A DNA stretch of 64,000 bases from Linnemannia schmuckeri. Its lineage: Eukaryota; Mortierellomycota; Mortierellomycetes; Mortierellales; Mortierellaceae. Within the stretch, counting starts at the first letter, position 1, and each line of letters starts with the position of its first letter. The position numbers were made by a program, and so were the translations under genes. The notes under the pieces were generated by a model that saw only the letters and a list, made by a program, of their open reading frames with translations, searched no databases and was not told where the DNA came from. Location of the stretch: positions 1,488,001 to 1,552,000 of the forward strand of contig JANATG010000004.1 of NCBI GenBank assembly GCA_029449235.1, read 5' to 3'. Below are positions 35,364 through 47,001 of the stretch, piece by piece.

Positions 35364-38300
35364 GATTCAAGGATGGATGGCTGGCCGATGCCATTTTGAG
35401 GACGTTCCCAAGCAGGGACCAATAGTAACGTTGCAAAAACAACAAGGTAAATCCAAAGGGCGGCAAAAGGCAAAATCAAAAGCAACCAAGGGTGGCACAA
35501 CGGATAAAAAAAAATAAGAGATAGAGCATACACAAACAATAATTGTGTGTGTGCATAGTGAAAGGAAAAAAAGAGGAAGATAAAGGGAGGACCAGATGAT
35601 GCTGATGATGAAGCACACAAGACTAAATAGCAGCAGCAAGAAGAGGAAGACGAGGGAGGAGCAGTATGCAGTTGCCGATGATGCATATGACCAAGGGCAC
35701 TAGCGACGCATTGTGTCCGTCTCTTTTCTCTTTGTCCGTGTGTTTGTTTGTTTAGCCTATCGATGCGAAATGCGCTCGTCCTTTTTTTGTGCGTATTAAC
35801 GGTCATGGCCGAAGAACAAGATGATGAAAACGAAGAAGAAAAAAAACGGTCGTGGATCAAGCATAAATAAGAAATTCAGGGTTGCATACCAAAAAGAAGA
35901 GTGGGAAGTTGGGGGGTTTTGTAATGCACCCTCTCACATAGAAGTCAGGGCAAGCAGGCAGGGACTCACTTTTTTGTATTCTTTTTTCGTTCCTTATTCC
36001 GTTGTTGGAGTGTCGACCAAGAAGGAGAAGGAAAAGAAGAGGAAGGGGAAGAAGAAGGAATATGTGCAGGCGGATGAGCTGGAGGAGAGGAAGGAATGAG
36101 GAAAGAAAAAAAGGAGGAAATGGGAGGAAGGAAAGGGAAAACAAGAAGGCGAGCAGACGGAATGATGTGGATAATGCTGCTTGCGGATTGAAGGAGCTCT
36201 GAAGGATGAGTATGAGGAGGAGAACAAGGAGTCGAATGAACAGGATAGATGCAGAAGGATTAAGTCGGATGTTGATGGGTAATGGATATGGATTGAAAAG
36301 AAGAAGAGTGTATCCGAGGAATGAACGGATGAGCAAATGAACAAAGAATGAACAGTGGATGGATGGACAATGGATAATAATGAAGAAAGAAAAGAGAAGA
36401 AAGAAGAAAAGAAAAACGAAAGTTGAAGGTGGGCGGGGGTTGTGGATGTTCAAATACTCGTTCTGATGACTGTTTGGCCCATAACCCATGAATGGATGAA
36501 CAGAAGTCATTGCCCATTGCCCATTACCCATTGATTGATTTGAAAGGTGAACCATGGACAAACATCAAAACTAAAAAGCCAATTAATCGTTAATAGTGGC
36601 CATGCAATATCAGCCATTCAGATACATCATATTCAATTGCATCGATAGCCCGTCCTACTCATTCAGTCATTCACCCATTCAGTCATCGAGTTATCCATTC
36701 ATTCACTTTGGCAGTTTATTCAATTGGAGAGGATGGGCATATGCATCGTCATCCTTGCTTCCTTCCAACGGTCCACCAACAGCAACCGAATGCAAAAGAG
36801 CAAACAGAGACGGAAGCGTGCCTCCGATACAGCAGCAGCAACAACAGCAGCATGGTGGTTACAGCATCCCTACGTCCCCTCCGTTTCTCCCTCACTTCAT
36901 GCACCATCGACATCGACATCGACAAACAACAAGTGACAATAACAGTACCTTACGTCGAGGGATGAATACCACTGCTGCTCTGTTTGTCCCTCTTGAGGGT
37001 TTACTCAGGTGCGTGTTTTTACCAGTCAAATTTCGTTGCACAAACAATACATTTCCACATTTCGTTTTTTTTTTTTTTTTTTTTTGGTTGTAGCTTGTCA
37101 ATGAGAAGTTGGTTGAATCGATGAGATGGAACCACGGACAAAGATAAAACGGTCAGCAAAAGCAGCATCTTTGCAGCGAAAGAAAGTGAAGAAAAGCATC
37201 CATAGTACGACTTGTATTCCCACAGAAGTGGAAACTTGAGAAGGGTGGGTCTTTTGACGGGAAAGGACGGCGGGTATGGTGGAAAGAACACAACAGAGGG
37301 AAAGAGGAGGACTTTCAACCACCTCATGTCCCCCATCTCGACCCTTACTCACACTCAACGTCCGTCACAAAGCGACATCTACAGGTGAAGAGGCCACTTC
37401 CACCCTATATCTCCCCGTCCCACGCACATATACACTCTCTCTATCACAACAAACAGTTTCCCCCCTCTTATCCACAAACACAATCATTGAGCATGAGGCT
37501 AAAGTTCAGAGTTGTATGAATTGAACGAAGGGTGTGAGCTGGCGATTGCAGTGTAACCATCGGTTTTCCCTCCTCTTTTTTTCATATGCCCATTTAGTTT
37601 TTGGCGTCCGTCCTCTCAATCGTGAAATGTGTCCTCAATTGCACCCTCACTCTTCTCTCTATTTCCTCCCTTTACCTCCAAACCATGAGCAGGTGCAACC
37701 GCCGGCCCTTCCCATCCATCCCTTTTTTCGTGTCCACGCAAATACATGTCTTTGCATTGTCCTCGCTCACAAAATCGAATGGCCGACTGATCGGTCATCA
37801 GCATTTACCTGTTACTTTTACTAAACCCCATCCTCTCTCTTTCATCCATAAACTCACCCGCTCATCGTGCAACTCTAACGCCGACGGCCTTTTCTTTGTT
37901 TTCATATTACTCTCTGGTTTTTTGTGCTCACTTGCTGTATCGGTCCATCGAAGGGTGAGAAATGAACGGTAGGAACACTCTCCTAAACTGAAAAACACAC
38001 ATACGCACACACACTCACTTACTCGTGCACCCACGAGCTCAAAAATATCAAATGCTTTTTCAGATATGAACGGAGCGGCACAATTATGGCATGGACATTG
38101 GCATGAGGAGGGAAGGGTGCATGGCGTTAGCCCGTTTTTCTTTCTTCTATTATCATTCTTTCTTTTTGTTCGAAGACCTTCTTTCTGCGCAAAAAAAAAC
38201 ACAACAGCAAAAAAACAAAAAATCAGGGCTCAAAATAAAAAAACTTTCATTTCCCAAAAGAAAAGCAAGACCATAGTTGTTCATCCCCAATGTGCTCTCT

Positions 38301-39588
38301 GAACTTTTATTACTTGAAAATGATACCATTACCATGCAACCTATTCTCTTTGACTCGCCGAAAGAGTCCCATCCATCCATGGTACTATACGTATGCTTTT
38401 CCATGTTTTGTTATTGTTATTGTTTTATATTTTTTCCCTCTTCTTTTTTGTCGGCAATTGTATCCTTCCTTGTTCCTTGATTTTTCCTATTTACATTCAC
38501 ACTCACTTAGGGTTACCAATCATCGCATGGCACCATCCCACCATCCACCTTGCCCAGGCCCTTTACTGTCTCGATTGAATCAACATTTTTTTTTGTTGCC
38601 CCTGTTCCTTTTTTCTGCATGCATGCAGGCATGGCCTAACGTCCATTTCGTTTTTTTTATTCCCTTTCTTTGCTTTTTTTGTGACCTTTTCACCAATTGC
38701 TTTTTTTTTTTCCGTGACAAGAAGGGCGGGGTACTACTGTACAGCAGGTGAGATTCAAAACCCATGGGTATTAGCCTATTCCTTGCGTACTTGAACACAA
38801 GAAAAATCAATTTTGACCTTTGTTGCGTAAGTTGTGTTGTCGATGACCATAACTCCCCCGACGTTTTTCTTTACCCTTGGAACAAACTCGAATTGGCGGT
38901 TTCGGAGATAAAAAAAAACACATCAATCATTTATGCCACTCATCTTTGATTTCATTCATCATTCAGCTCTCATAGGATGATGATGCTCTGGACCCTGGAC
39001 CTCGGTGGTGAGTGAGTTAGAGGAGTCAAAGGACTCACACTTGCATTTCTCTTTAACCCATGCACCCGACACCCGATACCCATTCACTAAACTAAAAGTA
39101 AAGAATAAAATCCATTTTTTTCTTATAGATATACGAAAAGTCGATCGGGGGACCATGGGCGGGACAGAAGAAAAAGCGTGATGGAAAAATAGAACTGAAG
39201 CAAGGTTAAAACAGCGTTGCCATCCCGCCTTATCCCATCCCAACCCATCCTACCCATTGCATCTCTCCAGAAAACAAACAAACCCAAAGGACAAAGGACA
39301 AAAAAAAAAGGATCATGTACCTCAATAGCGATAGAGGAGGAAGGACGGAGGACTACGAAAAAAAAAGTGACGGGTCCCCATCGATGGTTTGCATGCAGCA
39401 TTGCGCCATGGTATTTTTAAAAACGTGGCATTTTCTGTCCCTCCAAAAAAAAAGAAAAAAAAATTGAGTTCATTGATTTTATTACTTATGGAGAGGATGA
39501 TGGAGGGATGTAAAAAAGAGGTAGGAGAAATGGCCCATGGTCGGCATCCAAAACAAAAACAAAAAGAGGAGAGAGGCTCACGTTTTTT
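35364..39588. other. 4.2-kb stretch without a recognisable gene
   Basis: No gene could be supported. The stretch has GA/GAA-rich DNA (35820-36420), a cluster of TCATTCA/CCATTCA-type short repeats near 36480-36720, and T runs at 37065-37085 and 38590-38710. Open frames of 80-234 codons are Phe/Leu/Ser-rich readings of pyrimidine tracts or lack homology. The frame at 36596-37093 (+) starts with a good ATG but reads as random sequence with a Gln run. Confidence 0.45.
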
Positions 39589-42518
39589 TTAGCCAAGGTT
39601 GCTAATCAAAAGACATTCAATCTTCTGGCCCGTCGAGACAGAGTCCCGTTGGGCCGTCCGTCCAGGGAGGACCATGAGGCTGTTTGCGCCTAGCATGCTC
39701 ACCATTCGACTGCTCATTTGGTTCTTGTCGGTCGACTGGACTTTGATGCTGCCCTCGGGTGTCACCGAGACGACTGCCCGCTGATACTCTGGTCGCTCGT
39801 CCAATCGAACATCGTGTGCAACCTACCGTATCAAAAACAGCTAAAGAGTCAATAATAAGCTTTTTTTTCCGCCACCAAAGACATATCTAGTAATGCCGAT
39901 AGCAATGCTTAGCTGTCTTTTATTGATTGTTCTTACCGCTGCTTGAACACTGGGCCACATGTATTTCTCATAGCCTGCCAACTTGCGAAGTGCAGGCAAG
40001 ACAAAGAGATGGAAGGTGACCGTAGCCGAGACTGGGTTACCAGGCAAAGCAAACATCAACCTTGGTTGTCCTCCGTTGGGGTTGGGGACCGTTGCGAATG
40101 TAGTTGGCTTTCTGTGGTTCATAAATACAAAGAAATCAAAGGGTACATGCATGAGTCAGTTACATGGATACACAAAATACAACAGTCATCTTCTCAAATG
40201 TGTCATGTATCCGTGACAAAAGGCAATTCACATACCCTGGTTTCATCATGATTCGACCAAAGTGGATTGTAGCTCCGAGTTTTTGCTCAAGAATAGGCTT
40301 TAAAAGGTCCATCTCGCCCATCGACACGCCTCCTGTCGTCACCACAATATCGCATTTCGCCAATCCGCCTTTGATGGCCGCCTCGAGATCCTCAGGGCTA
40401 TATTTTATGAAATAACACACGAAATATATGGGTATGTGGTTAGTACTCTTGACGAAGTACCATACAACACCCTCATATTAATTTGACGATGTTGATTGCA
40501 AAACGTGTTTCATGTAAACGTACCTATCAGGGGCAATACCCAAGTCGAGATAGTCAAATCCTGCGGCCTTGGTTGCGGCAATAAGCGTCGGACGGTTGCT
40601 GTCTCGGATCTGTCCTATCTTCAAAGCCTCTCCATTGTCATGGTTAACCACTTCATTTCCTGTGGACAAGAACCCAACAACAGGTCGCTGACGAACAAGT
40701 ACCTAATATATATCAAGGGGAAAGTACATGTCGCTTTGTGAGAATACTTCCCCTAGTTTGCTCAGCCGACGCTCATCATATTCAAAGCCGATCTGCGAGG
40801 GCTGTCCCATTGATATATACTTTTTGAACTCCAATTGACGCCAAAACGCCGATTTCGCCACCAACTGCGGAGATGACTTGACCCTTCTTGAGCACGGTTT
40901 GGCCAACTTGAATGTCTGATCCTATCTCCCGAATGGCCTCTCCCTTGCGGACTTTAGCTAGGATCTCGACAGTCTCCTCACGTGTGCCATCCTCTGAGGA
41001 CTTAACAAGCAAAGTATCCTCCACCATGACGACAGCAGTTGCTCCTTCAGGCAAGGCGCCTCCTGTCGTAATTCTTGCGATCTGACCTGGAAGTAGCGTC
41101 GTCACCGATCCGTTCGATGACGCTGCTGCAATTGATACAGCAGTAACAGGGTACTGTCCTGGACCATCCGTATCTGTGAAGAGTGTACACGCGAAATGAT
41201 GTCAGTACGTGACCTGAGCAAAATTTGAGAATTGGTTCACCCTACGTCCACAGCCATCCAATAATTAATTACGTTACCAATAACAGCATAGCCATCTAGG
41301 ATCGAAGCGCGATATCCCGGGACTGCCTCGACCGCGACCACATCCTCATCCAAAACAGCGCCAATCAATGATTCGTCTACTGGTTTATGCACAGAGGGAA
41401 GAGGAACGACGCGGTCCATCACGGAAGACAAGGCCTGTTCCATGGGGATCAATGGATAAGGCGACTTGCGCAATCTCCTTGATACTAAGACAGAACATTC
41501 GCCAAAAGTAGCAATGGTTAATGAGATATCATTCGCGCACGCCATGACCATACTACAATACTGTCAAAATCTAGTAAAACATACCAGGTGTACCAAGACC
41601 AAGCGATGCGGCATCGGTCCTTGCCTCTCTGTCACTGTGGTGGAAGCAGGTGTGTCCTCCATGTCCATGTCCGTGTCCATGACCATGCGAAGACTCTGTC
41701 TGACCCTTCTCCTCAGCGGAGGTAGGTGCGATTCCCGAGGGTCTTGGACCACCCTGCATCTTTTCGTGTGTTTTCTTGCCAGTGCCACCTCTTGCCAGAT
41801 CAATTGCATGTGGAAGCATCTGCGCAACAGCCTCAAAGTTCTCTTTGACAGCCTTGGGACTTCCTGGGAAGGTCAAGACCAGAGTCTGACCTCGGATTCC
41901 TGAAACTGCTCTGCTGAGGGCTGCAAATGGCGTGATCTGGATGGACTTTGCAAAGATCAAGTGGGAGATTCCAGGTGTCTGTCTGTCCAGAAGGGGCAAC
42001 ACTGCCTGCGCATTACATACGGAGCATAAAAAAACAAGAGATGGCTCAGCAATGAGACTTCGCACCATGTACGCCATTTGTTGTAATACTCAATAGAAGT
42101 TCATATGTATGGTTTTAAGATTAGGTGAAAAGAAACTGGATAGGTACCTCTGGAGTACAGTCCCGGACTCCAAATCCAGTTCCTCCAGTCGTGAGAACCA
42201 GGTGCAAATCGAGATCGTCGCACCAAGCGGTGACAGTCTTTTGGATGGCCTTGTGGTCGTCAGGGATACAGGCTGTAACCTCAACTGTGTATCGAGGCTC
42301 AGCCTCGACCAGGCGACAAAGAGAGGGTCCGCTGATGTCTGCGGCAGAGTCTTGGGATGCGGTGTCGCTAACTGAAAGTGTCGCGTTGTGGGTCCAGCTG
42401 TATTAGTTAGCAGGTTGGTTCGCCTTTGTTCTTGCTTGTTTGTAAGAGGATAGTAATGGGAGTAAGAAGGTAGAGTGCATTTACTTGTAAGGACTCCGAC
42501 GCGTAAAGTAGAAGACAT
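39589..42518 (-). CDS. Gephyrin-like molybdenum cofactor synthesis protein (MogA-MoeA fusion)
   Basis: Nine exons in transcript order: 42518-42485, 42371-42148, 42005-41585, 41484-41278, 41173-40821, 40702-40524, 40397-40236, 40111-39937 and 39822-39589, giving 662 residues. Catalyses the last two steps of Moco synthesis: adenylylation of molybdopterin (G domain) and molybdate insertion (E domain). The N-terminal MogA/G domain (about 1-160) has GVLTISDT, LTTGGTGFGVRDCTPE and LPHAIDL. The MoeA/E domain (about 235-662) has SPYPLIP, ASILDGYAV, LSTGNEV, TTGGVSMGEMD and ALPGNPVSA. The G-then-E order is that of animal gephyrin; plant Cnx1 has E then G. The linker holds a His cluster, HGHGHGHGHGGHTCFHH (about 193-209). 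The protein is probably cytosolic and supports Moco enzymes such as nitrate reductase or sulfite oxidase. Confidence 0.95.
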
Positions 42519-42950
42519 GGTGGGAGAGTTTTGCTAAATGTGGGAATGAGAAAAGTAGAGAAGAGGAAATGAAAAGTAGCGATTTCGACGACGTGTGAAG
42601 TAAAAAGGGCACAGTGGAGCTCTGGAGGCGGGAAAAGGGTGGGTGCGAAAAGCGGGTGAGGAGAGTTCATTCAATTAGGGAGGGCGGTTTCTCGTGCATT
42701 AAAAGAATGGTCACTCTTGTTGCGCCTATGACGATAGAGTTGTTTCACAAAAAGGGTTCACCAACGGCCTCGACTGTTGTTGCCTTTTCTTTTCTCTTCC
42801 CCTTTGTTCATTCACACATTTGCACTCCCCTCTCCTGACCACAGCCACAACCAACACCAATTCTCTTTCCAACGTTACTTTTCATCATTAACCACCATTA
42901 ACCCATACGCCTGTCTCTTCTTTCTCTTTGTCACCGCATTCATCCTCACA
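42519..42950. other. Divergent promoter, Moco gene / beta-helix gene
   Basis: A 432-nt gap between two divergent ATGs. The right half (42775-42950) is a C/T-rich leader of the plus-strand gene ending TCCTCACA before the ATG. No clear TATA box was found. Confidence 0.45.
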
Positions 42951-45472
42951 ATGAGTTTGGAACAGTTCGGCAAGAGAGCTGGGCGAATGATTGCCAACAG
43001 AATGATGGGTAAACTTGCCTCCGAACCACAATGACCACCAAGGCTTGGCGTTTTCTGTCCAGTTTTGCAACGGCGTGCGACCTGCACATAGAGTGCCATG
43101 CCCTAACTCGAACGACTTATTGCTTGTGGTAGACTATCTGAACGATATCAATAAAGCGCCTCCCATCCCTCCACGACAATCATTCCCCTCCCAATCTCAG
43201 GCACACCAGGCCATGGTTGCATCGCAATATCCAGTACTTCAGCCGCAGTACCAACAACAGCCTTATTCTTCCAGTCACTATCAACAGCACCAGCAGCAGC
43301 AACAGTAATGTGGACAACTTCTCCTTTGTACCATTTGGCAGACAGGAACAAGGTTTTACCCCTTTATTTGCTAATACATGTAAAAAATTGACTTGTGTAC
43401 AATAGAACATTTTCTGCCCCTCCTCCCCCTTATGAAGAATCTTCGCCTGCATGTGGTGGACATGCAGACACAGGAAATCTTGAGGCGCTAAAGCTCCCTG
43501 ACCGTTATGGAAACACAGTGCCAGACTTCTCCCGAGTCGGTTACCGCGAGGGTCATGTCAGAATCCCAATGGTGCCTGTTCAGATGGTCGTTGAGCCATC
43601 TCTAGACCCCTTCAGCGATGATACGGCGAGGATCCAGACCGCGATTGATGAAGTTGGACGTTTGCCCCTCGAATGCGTAGGCCACGATGGAGCACGTATC
43701 AGAGGAGCTGTCCTACTGAAAGCTGGTACTTACCGAGTTGCAGGCGCGCTCATCATCAATGCATCCGGTGTCGTTTTGAGAGGTGAAGGACAGGATGAAG
43801 GAGGAACAATCATTGTCGCTACAGGAAACATTCAGCGTGACTTCATCTTGGTCAACGGCATGCTTCAGTCTGAGATGGGAAGCGTGGAGATGCAGCGAGC
43901 CAAAGCCAGGACACGTGAAATGATGCCGACAAACGGATACAAAGGTAGCCGGAAGCCTGACACTTATACCCAGTCTGGAGTCTATATTGCTGCTGGAGCG
44001 AACCAGATCCCTGTTTTGGATACCAAGGGTTATAATGTCGGCGACCGTATTGTGGTATGTGCTCCAATGGCAGCAATTTTACTGCAAGCTAAAATCATGT
44101 AAGAACAATTGTATTCAGTGCTAACAATTTGTATGTTGTGCGTAGATTGAGCGACCTGGATCAGATGAATGGATTAGCGACATTGGCATGGACAAGCTCC
44201 CTCCGCGACCAGGAAACGGTAACCCATCTACCCAATGGACTGCAAAGTCGTTCACATTCCGGTTTGAGCGTAAAATCGTCGCCATCGATCAAGCTGCTCG
44301 GGCCTTTACTATCGACATCCCTATGGTGATGTGCCTCGACCCCAAGTACCCTCCAGCAAGAATCTATGATCTCATCCACAAGTTCCCTACCATCTCAGAT
44401 GTACGTTTCATTTGTTTGGCGCTATTTTGTATTTTACATGACTTGTTAGTCGCTGGTCCAAAAACCCTAATCGTTCTCATGTTGTCCACATAGGTTGGTG
44501 TTGAGAACCTGCGTCTTGTGAGTGAGTCAGACCCTTGCAATCCCGAAGATGAGAATCACGGCTGGTATGGCGTTGTTGTTGACAACACAATCAACGGGTG
44601 GGTTGCTGACGTGACCACAAAGCACTTTGTCAGTGGCATCTTTGCTTCAGCCTGGTCCAGATACATCACCATTCAAGACTGCTCGGTCTTGGACCCGGTC
44701 TCCAAGCCTACTGAGGGCGGTCGTCGATACCAATTCAACCTCAGTGGACAGATGGGTCTTGTCAAACGTTGTTTCACAAACAACGCTCGTCATGACTTTA
44801 TTACTTTGGGACGCGTCTGTGGTAGGTCGCCAGGTCATGCGGAGCTCATATGGTGTTATCCTGCTAATGTCTGCTGCAACATTTGATATTGGTGATATTA
44901 ACGATATTGCTGATATTGACAATGCTACATTTAGGCCCCAACGTGTTTGTGGATTCGACAGGTGTGGATGGCAACAACGATACTGGACCACACGAGCGCT
45001 GGGCGATGGGTGTGTTGTACGACAACATTACCTGCAATACCATCAACGTGCGGCAGCGTAGCTGGATGGGATCCGGACAAGGCTGGGCTGGTAAGCATTC
45101 ATCTCCTAAAACTATGTTACACGACGTTCTTGATTTTCCCCTTGTTGCTTATGTGTGTAATCTAACGCAAACGGCCGATCTGTGTTCGTAATAGGTGCCT
45201 TCCACGTCGTTTACAACTGCACGGCCAACACAAACAACAACTGCTTTCAGGATGCTCCAGGTGTGACCAACTGGATCGTCGGCTTCAAGGGCGGTATAGC
45301 CAAGAAGGCCATGTTTGAGGCGCCACCTACGCGATGCATAACCCCCAGCCTTCCGTTCAAACCAAGAAGCTTGTACTGGGCACAGTTGGTGGCCCGTATG
45401 AATGGAGACATCCAATTTGTCAAGAACAATGTTGGAGCAGCGGCTAAAATGAGATATCCACCGCGCTGTTAG
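42951..45472 (+). CDS. Pectin-lyase-fold (right-handed beta-helix) protein without signal peptide
   Basis: Seven exons: 42951-43008, 43133-43304, 43406-44054, 44146-44400, 44494-44821, 44935-45090 and 45195-45472; 631 residues. After residue about 100 the sequence resembles the Pectate_lyase_3-type parallel beta-helix: DDTARIQTAIDEVG, then GAVLLKAGTYRV, LIINASGVVLRGEG and GTIIVATG. Later rungs include HGWYGVVVDN, SRYITIQDCSV and NNARHDFITLG. Members usually cleave or bind polysaccharide outside the cell. Here the N-terminus (MSLEQFGKRAGRMIANRMM) is an amphipathic basic helix, not a signal peptide. It is followed by a Gln/Tyr-rich stretch and a PPPPYEESSP motif of the PPxY type that binds WW domains. 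The active-site residues of known lyases were not identified, so the enzymatic role is open. An AATAAA lies 15 nt after the stop. Confidence 0.82.
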
Positions 45473-45486
45473 TTTTATGATATGTA

Positions 45487-45492
45487 AATAAA
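45487..45492 (+). terminator. AATAAA poly(A) signal of the beta-helix gene
   Basis: AATAAA begins 15 nt after the stop at 45472. The opposing ankyrin gene stops at 45524, so the two mRNA 3' ends probably overlap. Confidence 0.5.
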
Positions 45493-45523
45493 ACGTTATT
45501 TTGAATATTATTCACAGCATTAT

Positions 45524-46537
45524 TTATTTCTTCTCCAAGGCCTGGAGCTGCTCTGAGAGAGCAGCGGCAGCGTCGGGGCCAGCGGTGGCCAACATCTCGG
45601 CGACAACAGCCTTAAGCTCGTCGTCACGGTCGACGCCATCAGCCTCCGAAGCCTTCATAATGGCCTCTATCCTTTCCTTGAATGCTGTGGAAGATTCGCA
45701 GTTCGTCTTCTTGTCCTCGTCGTCTGATGAGTCGTCCGAGTCCTTCTCCTCCATTAAGTGTGACATATTGTCCTCGAGCTCGTCAACTTCGTCGGGGTGG
45801 GGCACTCCAGTGAGCTCACGGAGGTAGTGGGCAACCTCGAGCCATTCCTCCTCCTCGGCGTTCTCAGCAGCCTATTGATTGCGAATTGAAACGGAGCATG
45901 AGTTTACATGATCTCAGCAAGGATACTACTTTTTTTTCGCCGTAGCATAAGAACACAATAACTTACGGTCATCTCGTTCTCGTTGACATGCTTGGCATCG
46001 GCACCGGCCTTGATGAGCATCTCGGCGATATCGACAGTCTCGCAAACAAAGAGAGGCGAGTCACCTTCGGGGTCCTGGATGTTGACGTCTGCGCCGTTCT
46101 CGAGCAAGTATGTGATCAACTCCTTGTGTCCGTAGGATGCTGCAGCATGCCTGATGGCATCAAGTGTCAAAAACAAGGAGGATGGTTAGTACCGACGCAG
46201 CATCGAGATATCGCGTTCTCACAAATGGAATGTCAAAATGTCTGGGCATAGTGAAATAGGGAATGCCCCCTTACAAAGCTGAGTATCCAAATTCGTCCTG
46301 TGCATTAATGGAGATACCCTTCTCGTTAATGAAGGTCTTGACGGCAGCGAGGTCACCGTCACCTATGCACCCACAGGAGAAGGTTTTAGTTTATTTTGGT
46401 GATCAGTTCACTTCTTGCTGTTGCGGCAGAGTTGACGTTCTCTTCATTGTTGTCCATTGAGCACAACTCCTTTACGAATAGTTATGGAAAGATGTGAATG
46501 TTGTCATACTTGCAGCAAGCCAGATGTTGTGGGACAT
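45524..46537 (-). CDS. Small ankyrin-repeat protein (yeast YCR051W-like)
   Basis: Four exons in transcript order: 46537-46510, 46362-46275, 46150-45967, 45871-45524, giving 215 residues. It starts MSHNIWLAASDGD. About three ankyrin repeats follow: the first around DLAAVKTFINEKG, then FGYSALHAAASYGHKELI with LLENGADVNIQDPEGDSPLF, and a third with IAEMLIKAGADAKHVNENE. The C-terminal half is acidic (EDNMSHLMEEKDSDDSSDDE) and ends in an Ala/Gln helix. Length and order match the small eukaryotic family that includes S. cerevisiae YCR051W, whose molecular role is poorly known. It has no signal peptide or membrane span. A protein-binding adaptor in cytosol or nucleus is the likely role. It is divergent from Nup133 and convergent with the beta-helix gene. 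Confidence 0.88.
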
Positions 46538-47001
46538 TGTGTGTTGAGTAAGGAAGGAAGGTTGATGAATAGAGGACTAAGAAGCAAACGAACCGCAGTT
46601 CCTCTCAGCAATTTGGAAAAATAAAAAAAAGGGCCGTTTCAGTGGCGTAGAAGCTTCCGTGATCGCAAATGCTATCACTACGACTGCTCTTCGACTGTCA
46701 AACGAAGCAAGCTCAGGAGGGTGATAACGTGAGTCTGATCAATTTTTTGTTTTTTCTCCTCCCTCCTTCCACACTTTCATTCTTGACCGCGTCAATTACT
46801 CTCTTTTCCGGTGTTCAGCTACTACTCTAAGGATCACCGTTTCTCATTGGATCACCGTTTCTCATTGGATCGCCGCGCAAATAAGCAAAGGAGCGCCAAC
46901 ACCAGGAACAAACAACAACCACCTCATCCTATTTCGCGCACTCGCAACAAGCAGATCACTCACTCATTACGAAAACAAAATAAGCTTTCACTCAGGTCGA
47001 C
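46538..47001. other. Divergent promoter, ankyrin gene / NUP133
   Basis: A 464-nt gap. A C/T-rich tract at 46755-46810 and a perfect 18-bp duplication precede the NUP133 ATG at 47002. No other feature was recognised. Confidence 0.45.
46831..46866 (+). repeat. Perfect tandem duplication of 18 bp
   Basis: Two identical copies of an 18-bp unit (GGATCACCGTTTCTCATT), followed by the first five bases of a third, in the leader of NUP133. Confidence 0.9.

Noticed and set aside
35237..35860. 207-codon minus-strand frame with several hydrophobic stretches
   Set aside because: It begins without a good ATG, overlaps the TATA box and leader of the 33.7-kb gene, and the hydrophobic runs come from T-rich DNA.
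35857..36561. 234-codon minus-strand frame
   Set aside because: Almost entirely Leu, Phe, Ser and Pro from pyrimidine tracts; no conserved segments and no splicing pattern.
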